Shown: positions 34,561 through 43,992, counted from the stretch's first letter. The stretch is DNA of 64,000 nucleotides from Maritalea porphyrae (GCF_030159895.1 NZ_BSNI01000002.1:560039-624038), one strand, 5' to 3'. Numbers and translations are program-made. Notes: generated from the letters alone by a model not told the origin.

Positions 34561-34588
34561 CCCACGCTGTTTTCAGCGTGGGTTTTTT
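34561..34588 (+). terminator. Rho-independent terminator after the exported protein gene
   Basis: CCCACGCTG (34561-34569), TTTT loop, CAGCGTGGG (34574-34582), then TTTTTT. A nine-base perfect stem and a T-run directly after make this a textbook terminator, 25 bases after the stop codon. Confidence 0.95.
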
Positions 34589-34642
34589 GTTGTCTGTACC
34601 AAATACTCTGGGCGACGCTTTCCCATTGATGGTTTCTCCTAT

Positions 34643-34672
34643 TTGTGTTAAATAAACGAACGTTCATTTAAT
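34643..34672 (+). promoter_or_regulatory. Promoter with overlapping TetR-type palindrome before the leucine operon
   Basis: TTGTGT (34643-34648), 18-base spacer and TTTAAT (34667-34672) form a plausible promoter. The palindrome AAACGAACGTTCATTT (34654-34669, 14 of 16 symmetric, centre GAACGTTC) fills the spacer and touches the -10 element. That is where a TetR-family repressor would block its own operon. The adjacent TetR-family gene is the obvious binder, by inference. Confidence 0.5.
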
Positions 34673-34718
34673 TCGAGTCGAATTTGAACTTGATAGCGGG
34701 GAGGCTATAGGCGGACGG

Positions 34719-35327
34719 ATGGCGCGGACCACGGGATCAAACGGCGAAGAAACGGCCAAGCGCATTGATGAAGTTGCGCTGAAATTGTTCGCGCAAAAAG
34801 GCTATGCAGCCGTGTCTATGCGAGAGATTGCCCGCGAAGTTGGGGTGCAAGCCGGCGCGCTTTACAACTATAGCCCGAACAAGCAAGACCTTTTGGCGCG
34901 ACTAATGGTCGAGCACATGAACGACTTGCTCAAGGCTTGGGCAGATCTGGACCCAAACGCCATGGCACCTTTGGATGCACTAAAGGCGTTTGTTCTGTTC
35001 CATATTCGCTATCACGTTCAGCGCCCAGATCAGGTTTTCATCTCCTATATGGAGCTGCGAAATCTTGAGCCAGAAAACTTCTCAAAAGTTGAAGAGCTCC
35101 GCCGTAAATATGAGGCGGCGCTCAAAGATATTCTCAAGCGCGGACACGACCAAGGACAGTTTGTCTTAGAAGATGTCCACGTCACGACTATGGCGATCCT
35201 TGCGCAATTGACCGGCGTGACCACTTGGTACCGAGCCAAAGGGCGCCTCAGCCAGCAGAAAATTGAAGAAATTTACACACAACTTGTGTGCCAAAGCGTT
35301 GGTGCACAATCATCGGAGGAAATTTAG
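34719..35327 (+). CDS. TetR/AcrR-family regulator of the leucine-catabolic operon
   Basis: 202 residues with an N-terminal TetR HTH ([40 protein letters not shown]) and a C-terminal TetR_C-type effector domain that likely binds an acyl-CoA or acid. It is the first gene of the operon with ivd, whose start follows its stop after 2 bases, so it is probably co-transcribed and autoregulated through the palindrome in its promoter. Known regulators of liu operons include TetR-type LiuQ and MerR-type LiuR; this one is of the TetR class, but orthology to LiuQ is not shown. Confidence 0.88.
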   Translation: MARTTGSNGEETAKRIDEVALKLFAQKGYAAVSMREIAREVGVQAGALYNYSPNKQDLLARLMVEHMNDLLKAWADLDPNAMAPLDALKAFVLFHIRYHVQRPDQVFISYMELRNLEPENFSKVEELRRKYEAALKDILKRGHDQGQFVLEDVHVTTMAILAQLTGVTTWYRAKGRLSQQKIEEIYTQLVCQSVGAQSSEEI

Positions 35328-35329
35328 AT

Positions 35330-36493
35330 ATGTTCACCACCGGAATGAATTTTGCATTGGGTGAAGACCTTGAAGCGCTGCGCGATATGGTTCACCGTTT
35401 TGCCCAAGATCGCATTGCCCCAATGGCGGCAGAAATTGATGAGAGCAATCAGTTCCCGAACGAGCTTTGGGAAGAGTTTGGTGAACTGGGCCTGTTGGGC
35501 GTTACCGTTTCAGAGGAATATGGCGGCGCGAACATGGGCTATTTGGCCCATTGCATCATCGTTGAAGAAATCAGCCGTGCTTCCGCATCTGTCGGGCTTT
35601 CATATGGTGCGCACTCAAACCTTTGTGTGAACCAGATTTTCCGCAACGGCAACGAAGAGCAACGCGCAAAATACCTTCCAAAACTAATCACCGGTGAACA
35701 TGTTGGCGCATTGGCCATGTCTGAGCCAGGTGCCGGGTCGGACGTTGTGTCGATGCAGCTTAAAGCCGAAGCGGCGCAAGGTGGTTATCTATTGAATGGC
35801 AACAAAATGTGGATCACCAACGGTCCAGATGCCAACACGTTGGTGGTTTACGCCAAAACCGATCCAGAGGCTGGATCAAAAGGCATGACAGCTTTCATCG
35901 TTGAAAAAGGCTTCGACGGTTTCTCAACCGCACAAAAGCTCGACAAACTCGGCATGCGCGGTTCCAATACTTGCGAATTGGTCTTTGAAAACTGTTTCGT
36001 ACCAGAAGAAAATGTTCTTGGCGAAGTGGGCAAAGGCGTGCGCGTCCTAATGTCAGGCCTAGACTATGAGCGCGTGGTGCTCGCAGCTGGTCCTGTGGGC
36101 ATCATGCACGCAGTACTCGATGTGGTTGTACCATATGTGCATGAACGCAAGCAGTTCGGCCAAGCGATTGGCGAGTTTCAATTGGTTCAAGGCAAATTGG
36201 CTGATGTGTATACCACTATGAATGCATGCCGCGCCTATGTTTATGGGGTTGCCCAGGCTTGCGACCGTGGCGAAACGACCCGCAAAGACGCCGCAGGCTG
36301 CATTCTCTACGCAGCGGAGAAAGCAACTCAATGCGCGCTCGACGGTATCCAGCTTTTGGGCGGCAATGGCTATATTAATGAATACCCAACTGGCCGTTTG
36401 TTGCGTGACGCAAAACTTTACGAAATCGGTGCAGGCACCAGCGAAATTCGCCGGATGTTGATCGGTCGCGAAATGTTTGCGGAAACAAAATAG
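35330..36493 (+). CDS. ivd: Isovaleryl-CoA dehydrogenase
   Basis: FAD enzyme oxidising isovaleryl-CoA to 3-methylcrotonyl-CoA in leucine degradation, passing electrons to ETF. 387 residues. The catalytic Glu sits in the IVD-specific position in [13 protein letters not shown] (near 245), and the usual acyl-CoA dehydrogenase Glu site is Gly in [12 protein letters not shown], as in known IVDs. FAD and substrate motifs [14 protein letters not shown] and [11 protein letters not shown] are present. The start at 35330 has GGAGGA 9 bases upstream; the longer frame begins inside the tetR gene. ETF subunits are encoded about 8 kb away. Confidence 0.95.
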   Translation: MFTTGMNFALGEDLEALRDMVHRFAQDRIAPMAAEIDESNQFPNELWEEFGELGLLGVTVSEEYGGANMGYLAHCIIVEEISRASASVGLSYGAHSNLCVNQIFRNGNEEQRAKYLPKLITGEHVGALAMSEPGAGSDVVSMQLKAEAAQGGYLLNGNKMWITNGPDANTLVVYAKTDPEAGSKGMTAFIVEKGFDGFSTAQKLDKLGMRGSNTCELVFENCFVPEENVLGEVGKGVRVLMSGLDYERVVLAAGPVGIMHAVLDVVVPYVHERKQFGQAIGEFQLVQGKLADVYTTMNACRAYVYGVAQACDRGETTRKDAAGCILYAAEKATQCALDGIQLLGGNGYINEYPTGRLLRDAKLYEIGAGTSEIRRMLIGREMFAETK

Positions 36494-36516
36494 TCGCCAT
36501 AAAGGGGAACGCCGTC

Positions 36517-38124
36517 ATGTCGGTTATCAAGTCTCAAATCTCGACCAAGTCCGAGCAATTCATTGCCAACAAGAAGGCGCTAGAGGGCCAAATGGCCGAC
36601 ATCGTGGCGGCGACTGAATTGGCGCGTGCTGGCGGTGGTGAACGAGCGCGCGAACGACATCTGTCGCGTGGTAAATTGCTGCCGCGAGATCGGGTCACCA
36701 AATTGCTCGATCCGGGCTCTCCTTTCATGGAAGTGGGTGCAACCGCAGCCTATGCACTTTACGATGGTGCAGCACCCGGTGCAGGTTTGATCGCCGGTAT
36801 CGGTCGTGTTGCTGGTCACGAAGTGATGGTTGTATGCAACGACGCCACCGTGAAGGGTGGCACCTACTACCCGATGACCGTGAAAAAGCATTTGCGGGCG
36901 CAAGAAATTGCGCTCGAAAACAATCTGCCATGCGTTTATTTGGTGGATAGTGGCGGCGCGAATTTGCCCAACCAGGACGAGGTGTTCGCAGACCGTGATC
37001 ACTTTGGCCGCATCTTCTACAATCAAGCAAACATGTCGGCGCGCGGTATTCCGCAAATTGCCGTGGTGATGGGATCATGCACAGCGGGCGGTGCATACGT
37101 GCCTGCCATGTCCGACGAAACCATCATCGTGAAAGAGCAAGGCACGATCTTTTTGGCTGGCCCGCCTCTTGTGAAGGCAGCGACCGGCGAAGTGGTCTCA
37201 GCTGAAGATTTGGGCGGTGGCGATGTGCATACGCGCCTTTCAGGTGTTGCGGATCATCTGGCTGAAAATGATGAACATGCATTGCTTTTGGCACGGCAGG
37301 CTGTATCCAAACTAAACCGGATCAAGCCAAATCAATTGCAGCTCCAATCGGTGGAAGCGCCGCTTTACGACCCTGATGAGATCATTGGCGTCGTCCCGGG
37401 CGATCTTAAAACCCCATACGATATCCGCGAAGTGATTGCGCGTACTGTGGACGGGTCGCGCTTTGATGAGTTTAAAGCACGCTATGGCAACACGCTCGTA
37501 TGTGGCTTTGCCCATATTCACGGCATGCCTGTTGGCATCATCGCCAATAATGGTGTGCTGTTCTCAGAAAGCGCTGTGAAGGGTGCTCACTTTGTCGAAC
37601 TATGTTCGCAGCGCAAAATCCCGCTGGTATTCTTGCAAAACATCACCGGCTTTATGGTGGGTCGCAAATACGAGAATGAGGGCATTGCCAAGCATGGCGC
37701 GAAGCTGGTGACAGCGGTTGCGACCACGTCTGTGCCGAAAGTCACCGTGTTGGTTGGTGGCTCATTTGGCGCTGGCAATTACGGCATGTGTGGCCGCGCC
37801 TACCAGCCGCGATTCCTTTGGACCTGGCCAAACTCGCGTATCTCGGTGATGGGCGGCGAGCAGGCAGCGGGCGTGCTCGCAACAGTTAAACGCGATGGCT
37901 ATGAGCGTAAAGGTGAAGACTGGTCCGCCGAAGATGAAGCCGCGTTCAAACAGCCAATCATTGATCAGTTTGAAACTCAATCGCACCCACTTTATGCCTC
38001 TGCCCGCCTGTGGGACGATGGCATCATTCACCCGGCCCGCACGCGTGACCAACTGGCCTTATCACTTTCCGCAAGCTTGAACGCCCCGATTGCAGATACG
38101 CAATTCGGCGTGTTTAGAATGTAA
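36517..38124 (+). CDS. mccB: 3-methylcrotonyl-CoA carboxylase, carboxyltransferase (beta) subunit
   Basis: Transfers CO2 from carboxybiotin to 3-methylcrotonyl-CoA. 535 residues, crotonase-fold carboxyltransferase with N- and C-halves. [16 protein letters not shown], the oxyanion segments [13 protein letters not shown] and [16 protein letters not shown], and the late [16 protein letters not shown] with [20 protein letters not shown] all match MccB. A GGGGAAC ribosome-binding site precedes the ATG at 36517. The partner mccA is normally next, but here an unrelated membrane-protein gene lies between the two. Confidence 0.95.
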   Translation: MSVIKSQISTKSEQFIANKKALEGQMADIVAATELARAGGGERARERHLSRGKLLPRDRVTKLLDPGSPFMEVGATAAYALYDGAAPGAGLIAGIGRVAGHEVMVVCNDATVKGGTYYPMTVKKHLRAQEIALENNLPCVYLVDSGGANLPNQDEVFADRDHFGRIFYNQANMSARGIPQIAVVMGSCTAGGAYVPAMSDETIIVKEQGTIFLAGPPLVKAATGEVVSAEDLGGGDVHTRLSGVADHLAENDEHALLLARQAVSKLNRIKPNQLQLQSVEAPLYDPDEIIGVVPGDLKTPYDIREVIARTVDGSRFDEFKARYGNTLVCGFAHIHGMPVGIIANNGVLFSESAVKGAHFVELCSQRKIPLVFLQNITGFMVGRKYENEGIAKHGAKLVTAVATTSVPKVTVLVGGSFGAGNYGMCGRAYQPRFLWTWPNSRISVMGGEQAAGVLATVKRDGYERKGEDWSAEDEAAFKQPIIDQFETQSHPLYASARLWDDGIIHPARTRDQLALSLSASLNAPIADTQFGVFRM

Positions 38125-38136
38125 AGAGATCTAATC

Positions 38137-38772
38137 ATGAAAAACTATGGTGACTTTCTCAAGTTGATGCCTTTATTTCCCATTGCGCTTGTGATGCTCG
38201 GTGGCGCTTATCTTGTGGGAAGTCTGTGGCGCATTGATTTATCACTACTGGGCTCAGCTGACTACAAAGACTACCTGAACCATTCAGTACAACCAATTTT
38301 ATGGATATCATTTTTCGGCGGGTTTGTGCACTTTTTCCACGCATATTTGGGTGAGAATCGAGTCGCCTGGCTTCGTCGCCATCGAGATATTTTGTTTCTT
38401 AGTCTCATCGTTGTTTTCTTTGTGCTTACAATTGCTGATTATTTTTCAGACCTTCAACTTGACGTGAGTGTGGTTCTAACGGGCATGATGTTTTCGGCAT
38501 ATCTTTCAATCGTATGTGTTGATCGAATGTATGATCAAAACTGGCTTGGGGCTCTGGTCGCTTTCGCAATTTGTGGTTTCAGTTTAGGAAACTGGCAATC
38601 AAGTTCGATTTCAAAGCAATTTTCATTGGTGGAAGTCTGTGCACCCGAATGTGCCGAATACCAATTGACGCTTTCACTCAGCGACTACCTCCTGCTGTTT
38701 GAACCATCAACTTCAAGCTATCATTTTGTTAGTCGAGAAAAAGTTGGCCGAATTACAAAAGAGGTTAAATAA
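38137..38772 (+). CDS. Unknown integral membrane protein inserted between mccB and mccA
   Basis: 211 residues, not recognised. Five hydrophobic segments are visible: LMPLFPIALVMLGGAYLVG, PILWISFFGGFVHFFHAYL, DILFLSLIVVFFVLTIADYF, VVLTGMMFSAYLSIVCVD and WLGALVAFAICGFSLG. A C-terminal soluble tail with a C-x3-C pair (VEVCAPECAEYQ) ends in VGRITKEVK. The base composition looks more AT-rich than the flanking mcc genes, with more TCA, ACT and TTT codons, suggesting a later insertion. Its stop overlaps the mccA start by one base (TAATG) and it begins 12 bases after mccB, so the reading frame is maintained as a coupled operon member. Function unknown. Confidence 0.75.
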   Translation: MKNYGDFLKLMPLFPIALVMLGGAYLVGSLWRIDLSLLGSADYKDYLNHSVQPILWISFFGGFVHFFHAYLGENRVAWLRRHRDILFLSLIVVFFVLTIADYFSDLQLDVSVVLTGMMFSAYLSIVCVDRMYDQNWLGALVAFAICGFSLGNWQSSSISKQFSLVEVCAPECAEYQLTLSLSDYLLLFEPSTSSYHFVSREKVGRITKEVK

Positions 38773-40754
38773 TGTTCAAAAAAATCCTCATTGCCAACCG
38801 CGGTGAAATTGCTTGTCGGGTGATGCGCACAGCGCAAATGATGGGCGTCAAATGTGTGGCGGTCTACTCAGATGCAGACGCAAACGCACAGCACGTGAAA
38901 ATGGCAGACGAAGCCTATCGGCTTGGTCCAGCTCCAGTTGCCGAAAGCTATTTGCGGGTCGACAAAATCATTGAAGCCATTCAATTTTCAGGTGCTGAGG
39001 CCGTGCATCCCGGCTATGGATTTCTGTCGGAAAACCCTGACTTTGTCGCGGAACTGGACAAAATTGGCGTGCGCTTTATCGGTCCGTCAGCGGATGCGAT
39101 CCGCGCTATGGGCCTAAAAGACGCAGCCAAAGCTTTGATGGAAAAAGCCGATGTTCCGGTGGTGCCAGGCTATCATGGCGACAATCAAGACCCTGATTTC
39201 CTCGCCGCAGAAGCGGACAAGATTGGCTATCCGGTTTTGATTAAAGCGCGAGCTGGCGGCGGGGGCAAAGGCATGCGTCGCGTTGACGATCCGGCCGAGT
39301 TTAAAACCTCGCTTGAAAGCGCATCTCGCGAAGGCCAATCGAGTTTTGGCGATGGTCGCGTGTTGATCGAAAAATACATCACCACGCCGCGCCATATCGA
39401 AATTCAGGTGTTCGGTGATGATCATGGCAATGCGGTGCATTTGTTTGAACGTGATTGTTCATTGCAGCGCCGCCACCAAAAGGTGATTGAGGAAGCACCT
39501 GCTCCGGGCATGACCCAAGATATGCGCAACGCCATGGGCGATGCTGCGGTTAAAGCGGCAAAAGCCATCAACTATTCTGGCGCTGGCACAATTGAATTTA
39601 TTGTTGATGCGTCCAATGGGCTTAACCCAAACGGCTTCTATTTCATGGAAATGAATACGCGCCTGCAGGTGGAGCATCCGGTGACCGAGATGATCACAGG
39701 CCAAGATTTGGTCGCGTGGCAGTTGCGGGTGGCAAGTGGCGAGACTTTGCCCAAAACACAAGACGAATTATCGATCAATGGTTGGGCGTTTGAAGCGCGG
39801 CTATATGCCGAAGATGTGCCAAAAGGGTTCTTGCCCGCCACTGGCACATTGGCGCACCTTGCATTGCCCCAAGACAGTGCACGCATTGATTCAGGCGTGG
39901 TGACAGGCGATGTGATCTCGCCTTTCTATGATCCAATGATCGCCAAAATCACAGTGCACGGCGAAAGCCGCAAAGAAGCGCTTAATGGCTTGGCATCCGC
40001 TCTTGGCAAATCAGAAATTGCCGGTTCGGTTACCAACCGCGCGTTTCTAGCTGCGTTGTGCGCCCACAAAGGGTTTGCCGAAGGCGATGTGGATACCGGG
40101 CTCATAGATCGTGATCTTGTTGGTTTGATTGTTGCGCCTAAACCAACTGAAGCAGCCATTGCTGCCGCCACATTGATCGGCTTGGAATTAGCGCGTGTTC
40201 AAACGTCAAACGATCCATGGGATCAATTGGCGGGTTGGCGTACATGGTCTGGCGATACTGACAATATTGCATTTGATCATGATGGTGCGCGCTTGAGTTT
40301 TGACGTTGCCTTGGGCAACGGGTCAAAGTTTCATATCTCTGATGACGATACAGATTTGGATGTGGAATTGCTGAGCGCAGATCAAAGCAACATCTCGCTT
40401 GTGGTGAATGGACAGCGCCATCAGCTTGGTTTCTTCGCCAATGATGAATTCATCTCAATCTTCACTGGCGAAGAAACGTTCAGTTTTGATCGCGTCACTC
40501 TGGAACTAGCGGGCGAAGGTGCCCAATCGGGTGATGCCGTTCTGTCACCGATGCCAGGCTCTGTTGTTTCGCTCAATGCAGATGTGGGGCAACAGGTACA
40601 GGAAGGCGACAAACTTGTCGTTGTTGAAGCCATGAAAATGGAACACGCATTGCTCGCACCGCGTGACGGCATAATCGAGGCAGTTTTTGTGAGTCTAGGC
40701 GATCAAGTTGAGGATGGCGCGTTGCTGATCCAATTGGAGAGTGACGATGAGTGA
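38772..40754 (+). CDS. mccA: 3-methylcrotonyl-CoA carboxylase, biotin-carboxylase/biotin-carrier (alpha) subunit
   Basis: ATP-dependent carboxylation of biotin, then delivery to MccB. 660 residues. N-terminal biotin carboxylase with IANRGEIACRVMRTA, the Gly-rich ATP loop KARAGGGGKGMRRV, CSLQRRHQKVIEEAPAP and FMEMNTRLQVEHPVTE. A BT-type middle region follows, then the C-terminal biotinyl domain with the modified Lys in EAMKMEH (near 620). The length is normal for MccA rather than for propionyl-CoA carboxylase, and the leucine-pathway neighbours agree. Overlaps the start of hmgL. Confidence 0.95.
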   Translation: MFKKILIANRGEIACRVMRTAQMMGVKCVAVYSDADANAQHVKMADEAYRLGPAPVAESYLRVDKIIEAIQFSGAEAVHPGYGFLSENPDFVAELDKIGVRFIGPSADAIRAMGLKDAAKALMEKADVPVVPGYHGDNQDPDFLAAEADKIGYPVLIKARAGGGGKGMRRVDDPAEFKTSLESASREGQSSFGDGRVLIEKYITTPRHIEIQVFGDDHGNAVHLFERDCSLQRRHQKVIEEAPAPGMTQDMRNAMGDAAVKAAKAINYSGAGTIEFIVDASNGLNPNGFYFMEMNTRLQVEHPVTEMITGQDLVAWQLRVASGETLPKTQDELSINGWAFEARLYAEDVPKGFLPATGTLAHLALPQDSARIDSGVVTGDVISPFYDPMIAKITVHGESRKEALNGLASALGKSEIAGSVTNRAFLAALCAHKGFAEGDVDTGLIDRDLVGLIVAPKPTEAAIAAATLIGLELARVQTSNDPWDQLAGWRTWSGDTDNIAFDHDGARLSFDVALGNGSKFHISDDDTDLDVELLSADQSNISLVVNGQRHQLGFFANDEFISIFTGEETFSFDRVTLELAGEGAQSGDAVLSPMPGSVVSLNADVGQQVQEGDKLVVVEAMKMEHALLAPRDGIIEAVFVSLGDQVEDGALLIQLESDDE

Positions 40755-41601
40755 TAAGGTCACTATTTTTGAAATGGGACCACGCGATGGGTTGCAGAAT
40801 GAAAAGCAACAAATTGCAACAGCCGACAAAATTAAGCTCGTCAACCAGCTCTCCGATTGCGGCTTTTCAAAGATAGAAGTGACAAGTTTTGTTTCGCCCA
40901 AATGGGTGCCACAGATGGCGGATGCAACTGATGTGATGGCAGGCATTTCACGTCGTGATGGCGTTTCTTATGCCGTGTTGACGCCAAACCTGCGCGGCTA
41001 TGAAGGTGCACGTGCAGCAAAAGCAGACGAGGTGGCGATCTTTGCATCAGCGTCTGAAGGGTTCAGCCAAAAAAATATCAACTGCTCGATAGCTGAGAGT
41101 ATTGAGCGTTTTAAACCCGTTTTAGGGGCGGCAAAGGCCGATAATATGCCTGTCCGTGGTTATGTTTCTTGCGTCACAGATTGCCCATATGATGGTCCAA
41201 CGCCACCCCAAAGCGTGGCCAATGTCGCCAAGCAATTGCTTGATTTGGGTTGCTATGAAATTAGCCTTGGCGACACAATCGGAGCGGCGACACCAGAAAC
41301 CACTTCAAAGATGCTCGAGGCAGTGCAGAAATACGTGCCGGTTTCAAAGCTGGCTGGGCACTTCCATGATACCAAGGGCCGCGCGCTTGAAAACATTGAG
41401 GTGTGCCTAGGCTATGGTCTGCGCACCTTCGATGCAGCCGTTGGTGGCTTGGGCGGATGTCCTTATGCGCCTGGAGCAAAGGGCAATGTAGCCACAGAAG
41501 CGGTGGTCGAAATGCTAGCCGCAAAAGGCTTTGCAACAGGCATTGATATGAAAAAGCTGGCAAGCGCCAGCACCTTTGCGCGTTCATTGAAAGGACAATG
41601 A
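40747..41601 (+). CDS. hmgL: Hydroxymethylglutaryl-CoA lyase
   Basis: Cleaves HMG-CoA to acetyl-CoA and acetoacetate, the last leucine-specific step. 284 residues, HMGL-like TIM barrel with FEMGPRDGLQNEK (metal/substrate loop), KIEVTSFVSPKWVPQM, the late metal-binding His pair in AGHFHDTKGRA and the catalytic Cys in VGGLGGCPYAPGAKGN. The ATG at 40747 is preferred over GTG at 40741; both overlap mccA. Acetoacetate activation (CoA transferase or synthetase) is not encoded in the window. The thiolase at 45.7 kb could use acetoacetyl-CoA once formed. Confidence 0.95.
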   Translation: MSDKVTIFEMGPRDGLQNEKQQIATADKIKLVNQLSDCGFSKIEVTSFVSPKWVPQMADATDVMAGISRRDGVSYAVLTPNLRGYEGARAAKADEVAIFASASEGFSQKNINCSIAESIERFKPVLGAAKADNMPVRGYVSCVTDCPYDGPTPPQSVANVAKQLLDLGCYEISLGDTIGAATPETTSKMLEAVQKYVPVSKLAGHFHDTKGRALENIEVCLGYGLRTFDAAVGGLGGCPYAPGAKGNVATEAVVEMLAAKGFATGIDMKKLASASTFARSLKGQ

Positions 41602-41602
41602 A

Positions 41603-42388
41603 ATGACATTTCAATATATCCAGTTTCAAACGGATGAACGCGGTGTTGCGACACTCACATTGGATCGCGCGGACAAGCATAATGCGCTCAATGCTGACAT
41701 GTGCGACGAGATTAAAGCTGTGGTCGGCGAGATCAATAACAATAGTTCTATTCGCGTTGTGATACTGGCTGCCAGTGGCAAAAGCTTTTGCGCGGGTGGT
41801 GATTTGGCCTGGATGCGGCAGCAATTTGACGCTACGCGAGAAGTTCGCATTGCCGAAGCAAAGCGCTTGGCCAACATGCTTTTTGCGCTCAATACGCTTG
41901 AGAAGCCTCTCATTGGCAAAGTGCAAGGCAATGCTTTTGGTGGCGGCATTGGCATGATGTCCGTTTGCGATGTTGTGGTGGCAGTGGAAGGCGCAAAGTT
42001 CGGCCTCACCGAAACAAAGCTTGGCTTGATCCCTGCAACCATCAGCCCCTATGTGTTGGCCCGGATGGGTGAGGACAGAGCGCGGCGCGTGTTTATGTCA
42101 GCGCGACTGTTCGACACCCAAGAAGCGATGGCGCTAAATCTTGTGGCTAAGTCCTGTCCGACTGAAGAGCTAGATGCAGCAGTTGAAACAGAGGTTCTGC
42201 CCTATTTGCAGACTGCGCCCGGTGCGGTTGCACGCGCCAAGCAATTGGCTCGTTCACTCGGCCCCAAAATTGACGAGCAAGTGATTGATTTCACCGTGAA
42301 CCAATTGGCCGATTGCTGGGAAGACCCAGAAGCACATGAAGGCATTTCGGCTTTCTTTGACAAGCGCAAAGCAAGCTGGGTGAAGTAG
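41603..42388 (+). CDS. liuC: Methylglutaconyl-CoA hydratase (crotonase family)
   Basis: Hydrates 3-methylglutaconyl-CoA to HMG-CoA, completing the leucine route with its neighbours. 261 residues. One active-site Glu is kept in FGLTETKLGLIP, while the other position is Gly (FGGGIGMMSVCD) rather than Glu as in the human enzyme. That Gly, followed by ATISPYVL, is as I recall it from bacterial LiuC. Starts one base after the hmgL stop and is the last gene of the rightward operon. The convergent DUF1028 gene ends 8 bases further on. Confidence 0.9.
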   Translation: MTFQYIQFQTDERGVATLTLDRADKHNALNADMCDEIKAVVGEINNNSSIRVVILAASGKSFCAGGDLAWMRQQFDATREVRIAEAKRLANMLFALNTLEKPLIGKVQGNAFGGGIGMMSVCDVVVAVEGAKFGLTETKLGLIPATISPYVLARMGEDRARRVFMSARLFDTQEAMALNLVAKSCPTEELDAAVETEVLPYLQTAPGAVARAKQLARSLGPKIDEQVIDFTVNQLADCWEDPEAHEGISAFFDKRKASWVK

Positions 42389-42396
42389 CACTTTGC

Positions 42397-43149
42397 TTAC
42401 AAGATTGTTCCTGAGGCTAGAGACGGACTTTCATAGCCCCGCGCTTCGCGTTCCTCGTTTGCCGCTTCCATTTTAGCCGCCAGTTCATCTTCATTTTGAT
42501 GGCCGCTGAACCTGTCTTTGGTGGGCAAGTAATCGGCGACAATCAAATAGGTTTCTTGAGCCACAGTATAAAGACGGCGCAGTTCTTGAAGCGGATCCGC
42601 ATGATCGTCGGCGCGAATATCAAGCCATGGATAGGCTTCACCTCGATGGATCAACAATCCCGCAGACTGTTTGCCGCGCTTGTCGCCACCGGCGCGTTCG
42701 CCGGCCTCCATCGCCAATAGCAGCCGTTCGGCAAAAGGTTTGTCCAGATTGTCTTGATAGGCGCGGGCCGTGTCGCCAACCACGTCTTTGCCCGCAAGCA
42801 TGTTCCCAGCAACCGAGAACCCGTCGCCCAATTCGTGCCCTGCCCAATCTGTGCACTCTTCACCTGTGAATGCCGCCACATTGCCTTTGCGATCGATCAT
42901 GTGTGCTTGGCGCGTCGCTTGGCCCTCATCTTTTTGCACCATGCCATCAAGCACGCTTAGAGCGCTCTCACCGTCTGCAAGCAGCCCCACACCATCGGTC
43001 CCCCACAAAGGGTTCACCCAACTCTGGGAAGCGATTGCATAGTCGGGCCCGACATAAGGCACCATGGCCCCAGCTGCAAAAAACCGACTAGCAACAATTA
43101 CCCCTACGGCATTGGTTTCTGGATCGCGTGCAACGATTGAATAAGTCAT
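42397..43149 (-). CDS. DUF1028 family protein (putative Ntn-type hydrolase)
   Basis: 250 residues, DUF1028, function not established. The N-terminus MTYSIVARDPETNAVGVIVA puts a Thr immediately after the start Met. In Ntn hydrolases such a residue becomes the nucleophile after Met removal; for this family that is inference. Also visible are SRFFAAGAMVPYVG, ASQSWVNPLWGTDG, CTDWAGHELGDGFSVAGNML and a C-terminal acidic tail. The start at 43149 has GGGGGA 4 bases upstream; a TTG further upstream is not needed. It is the last gene of the leftward valine/isoleucine-type operon. Confidence 0.85.
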   Translation of the reverse strand: MTYSIVARDPETNAVGVIVASRFFAAGAMVPYVGPDYAIASQSWVNPLWGTDGVGLLADGESALSVLDGMVQKDEGQATRQAHMIDRKGNVAAFTGEECTDWAGHELGDGFSVAGNMLAGKDVVGDTARAYQDNLDKPFAERLLLAMEAGERAGGDKRGKQSAGLLIHRGEAYPWLDIRADDHADPLQELRRLYTVAQETYLIVADYLPTKDRFSGHQNEDELAAKMEAANEEREARGYESPSLASGTIL

Positions 43150-43177
43150 GAAATCCCCCAAAGTTTTTGGGCGGAGT

Positions 43178-43972
43178 TTAGCGGCGTTTGACGAATTCTG
43201 CTACCGCTTGTTTATGCGCATCTGTGTGATGACACGTGCCTTGCACAATGGCGGTGTGGTCCAAAAAGTCAGGTAAGCCCATCACCTGTGCCTTGCGCAT
43301 CAATAGCTTGGCTTGGCGGACTTGGTAGCTGGGCTTTGAGGCAATTTCTTTGGCCAGTGCAGTCGCGGCCGACAACAATTTGTCCGGCTCGACGACATCT
43401 AGGACATAGCCAATGTCTTTGGCTTCTTCCGCTTCGAACAAACGCCCTGTAAAGGTCAGCTCTGCAGCTCGTTGATATCCCACCACACGCTGCAAGAAAT
43501 AAGCGCCGCCATCTCCTGGAATAAGGCCGATATTCACGAAGTTTTCGCCAAATTTCGCACGTGTCGAGGCAATGCGTATGTCGCACATGCCGGTAAGATC
43601 AAACCCGGCGCCAACCGCCGCACCATTAATTGCTGCGATAACGGGAAAGCTGATTTCGGAGAACTTTAGGGGGATCCGTTGAATTGTGGCTTTGTAAGCT
43701 GCGGCGATATCTTCAACACTGCCAGAGAACATGCCGGTGCGCTCATGCATGTCTTTGACATTGCCACCGGACGAGAAGCCCTTGCCATTGCCAGTGATCA
43801 CCAGCACATTCACTTCGCTCGAATGCTCGACCCAATCAAGCGTATCGATTATGTCGTCGATCAGGTTCGTGCCGGTCAGTGCGTTCCGTACGTCATCCCG
43901 GTTAAATGTAAGGGTCGCAACCTTGTCAGAAACATCCAGCAGCGCATCTTTGAGCTTTGGCATATCTGACAT
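43178..43972 (-). CDS. Crotonase-superfamily protein lacking the hydratase Glu pair
   Basis: 264 residues, crotonase fold with an oxyanion-hole stretch GKGFSSGGNVKDM and the second hole residue region INGAAVGAGFDLTGMCD. The two catalytic Glu of classical enoyl-CoA hydratase are not present: the GGGCEL position is GAGFDL (Asp) and the QPEI position is ENFV. PGDGGAYFL keeps an acidic residue in the loop. This points to an isomerase or other acyl-CoA activity rather than simple hydration. It lies 20 bases after etfA in the same operon and 28 bases before the DUF1028 gene. Exact substrate unknown. Confidence 0.8.
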   Translation of the reverse strand: MSDMPKLKDALLDVSDKVATLTFNRDDVRNALTGTNLIDDIIDTLDWVEHSSEVNVLVITGNGKGFSSGGNVKDMHERTGMFSGSVEDIAAAYKATIQRIPLKFSEISFPVIAAINGAAVGAGFDLTGMCDIRIASTRAKFGENFVNIGLIPGDGGAYFLQRVVGYQRAAELTFTGRLFEAEEAKDIGYVLDVVEPDKLLSAATALAKEIASKPSYQVRQAKLLMRKAQVMGLPDFLDHTAIVQGTCHHTDAHKQAVAEFVKRR

Positions 43973-43992
43973 TCGCGCGACCCCTTCGTTCT

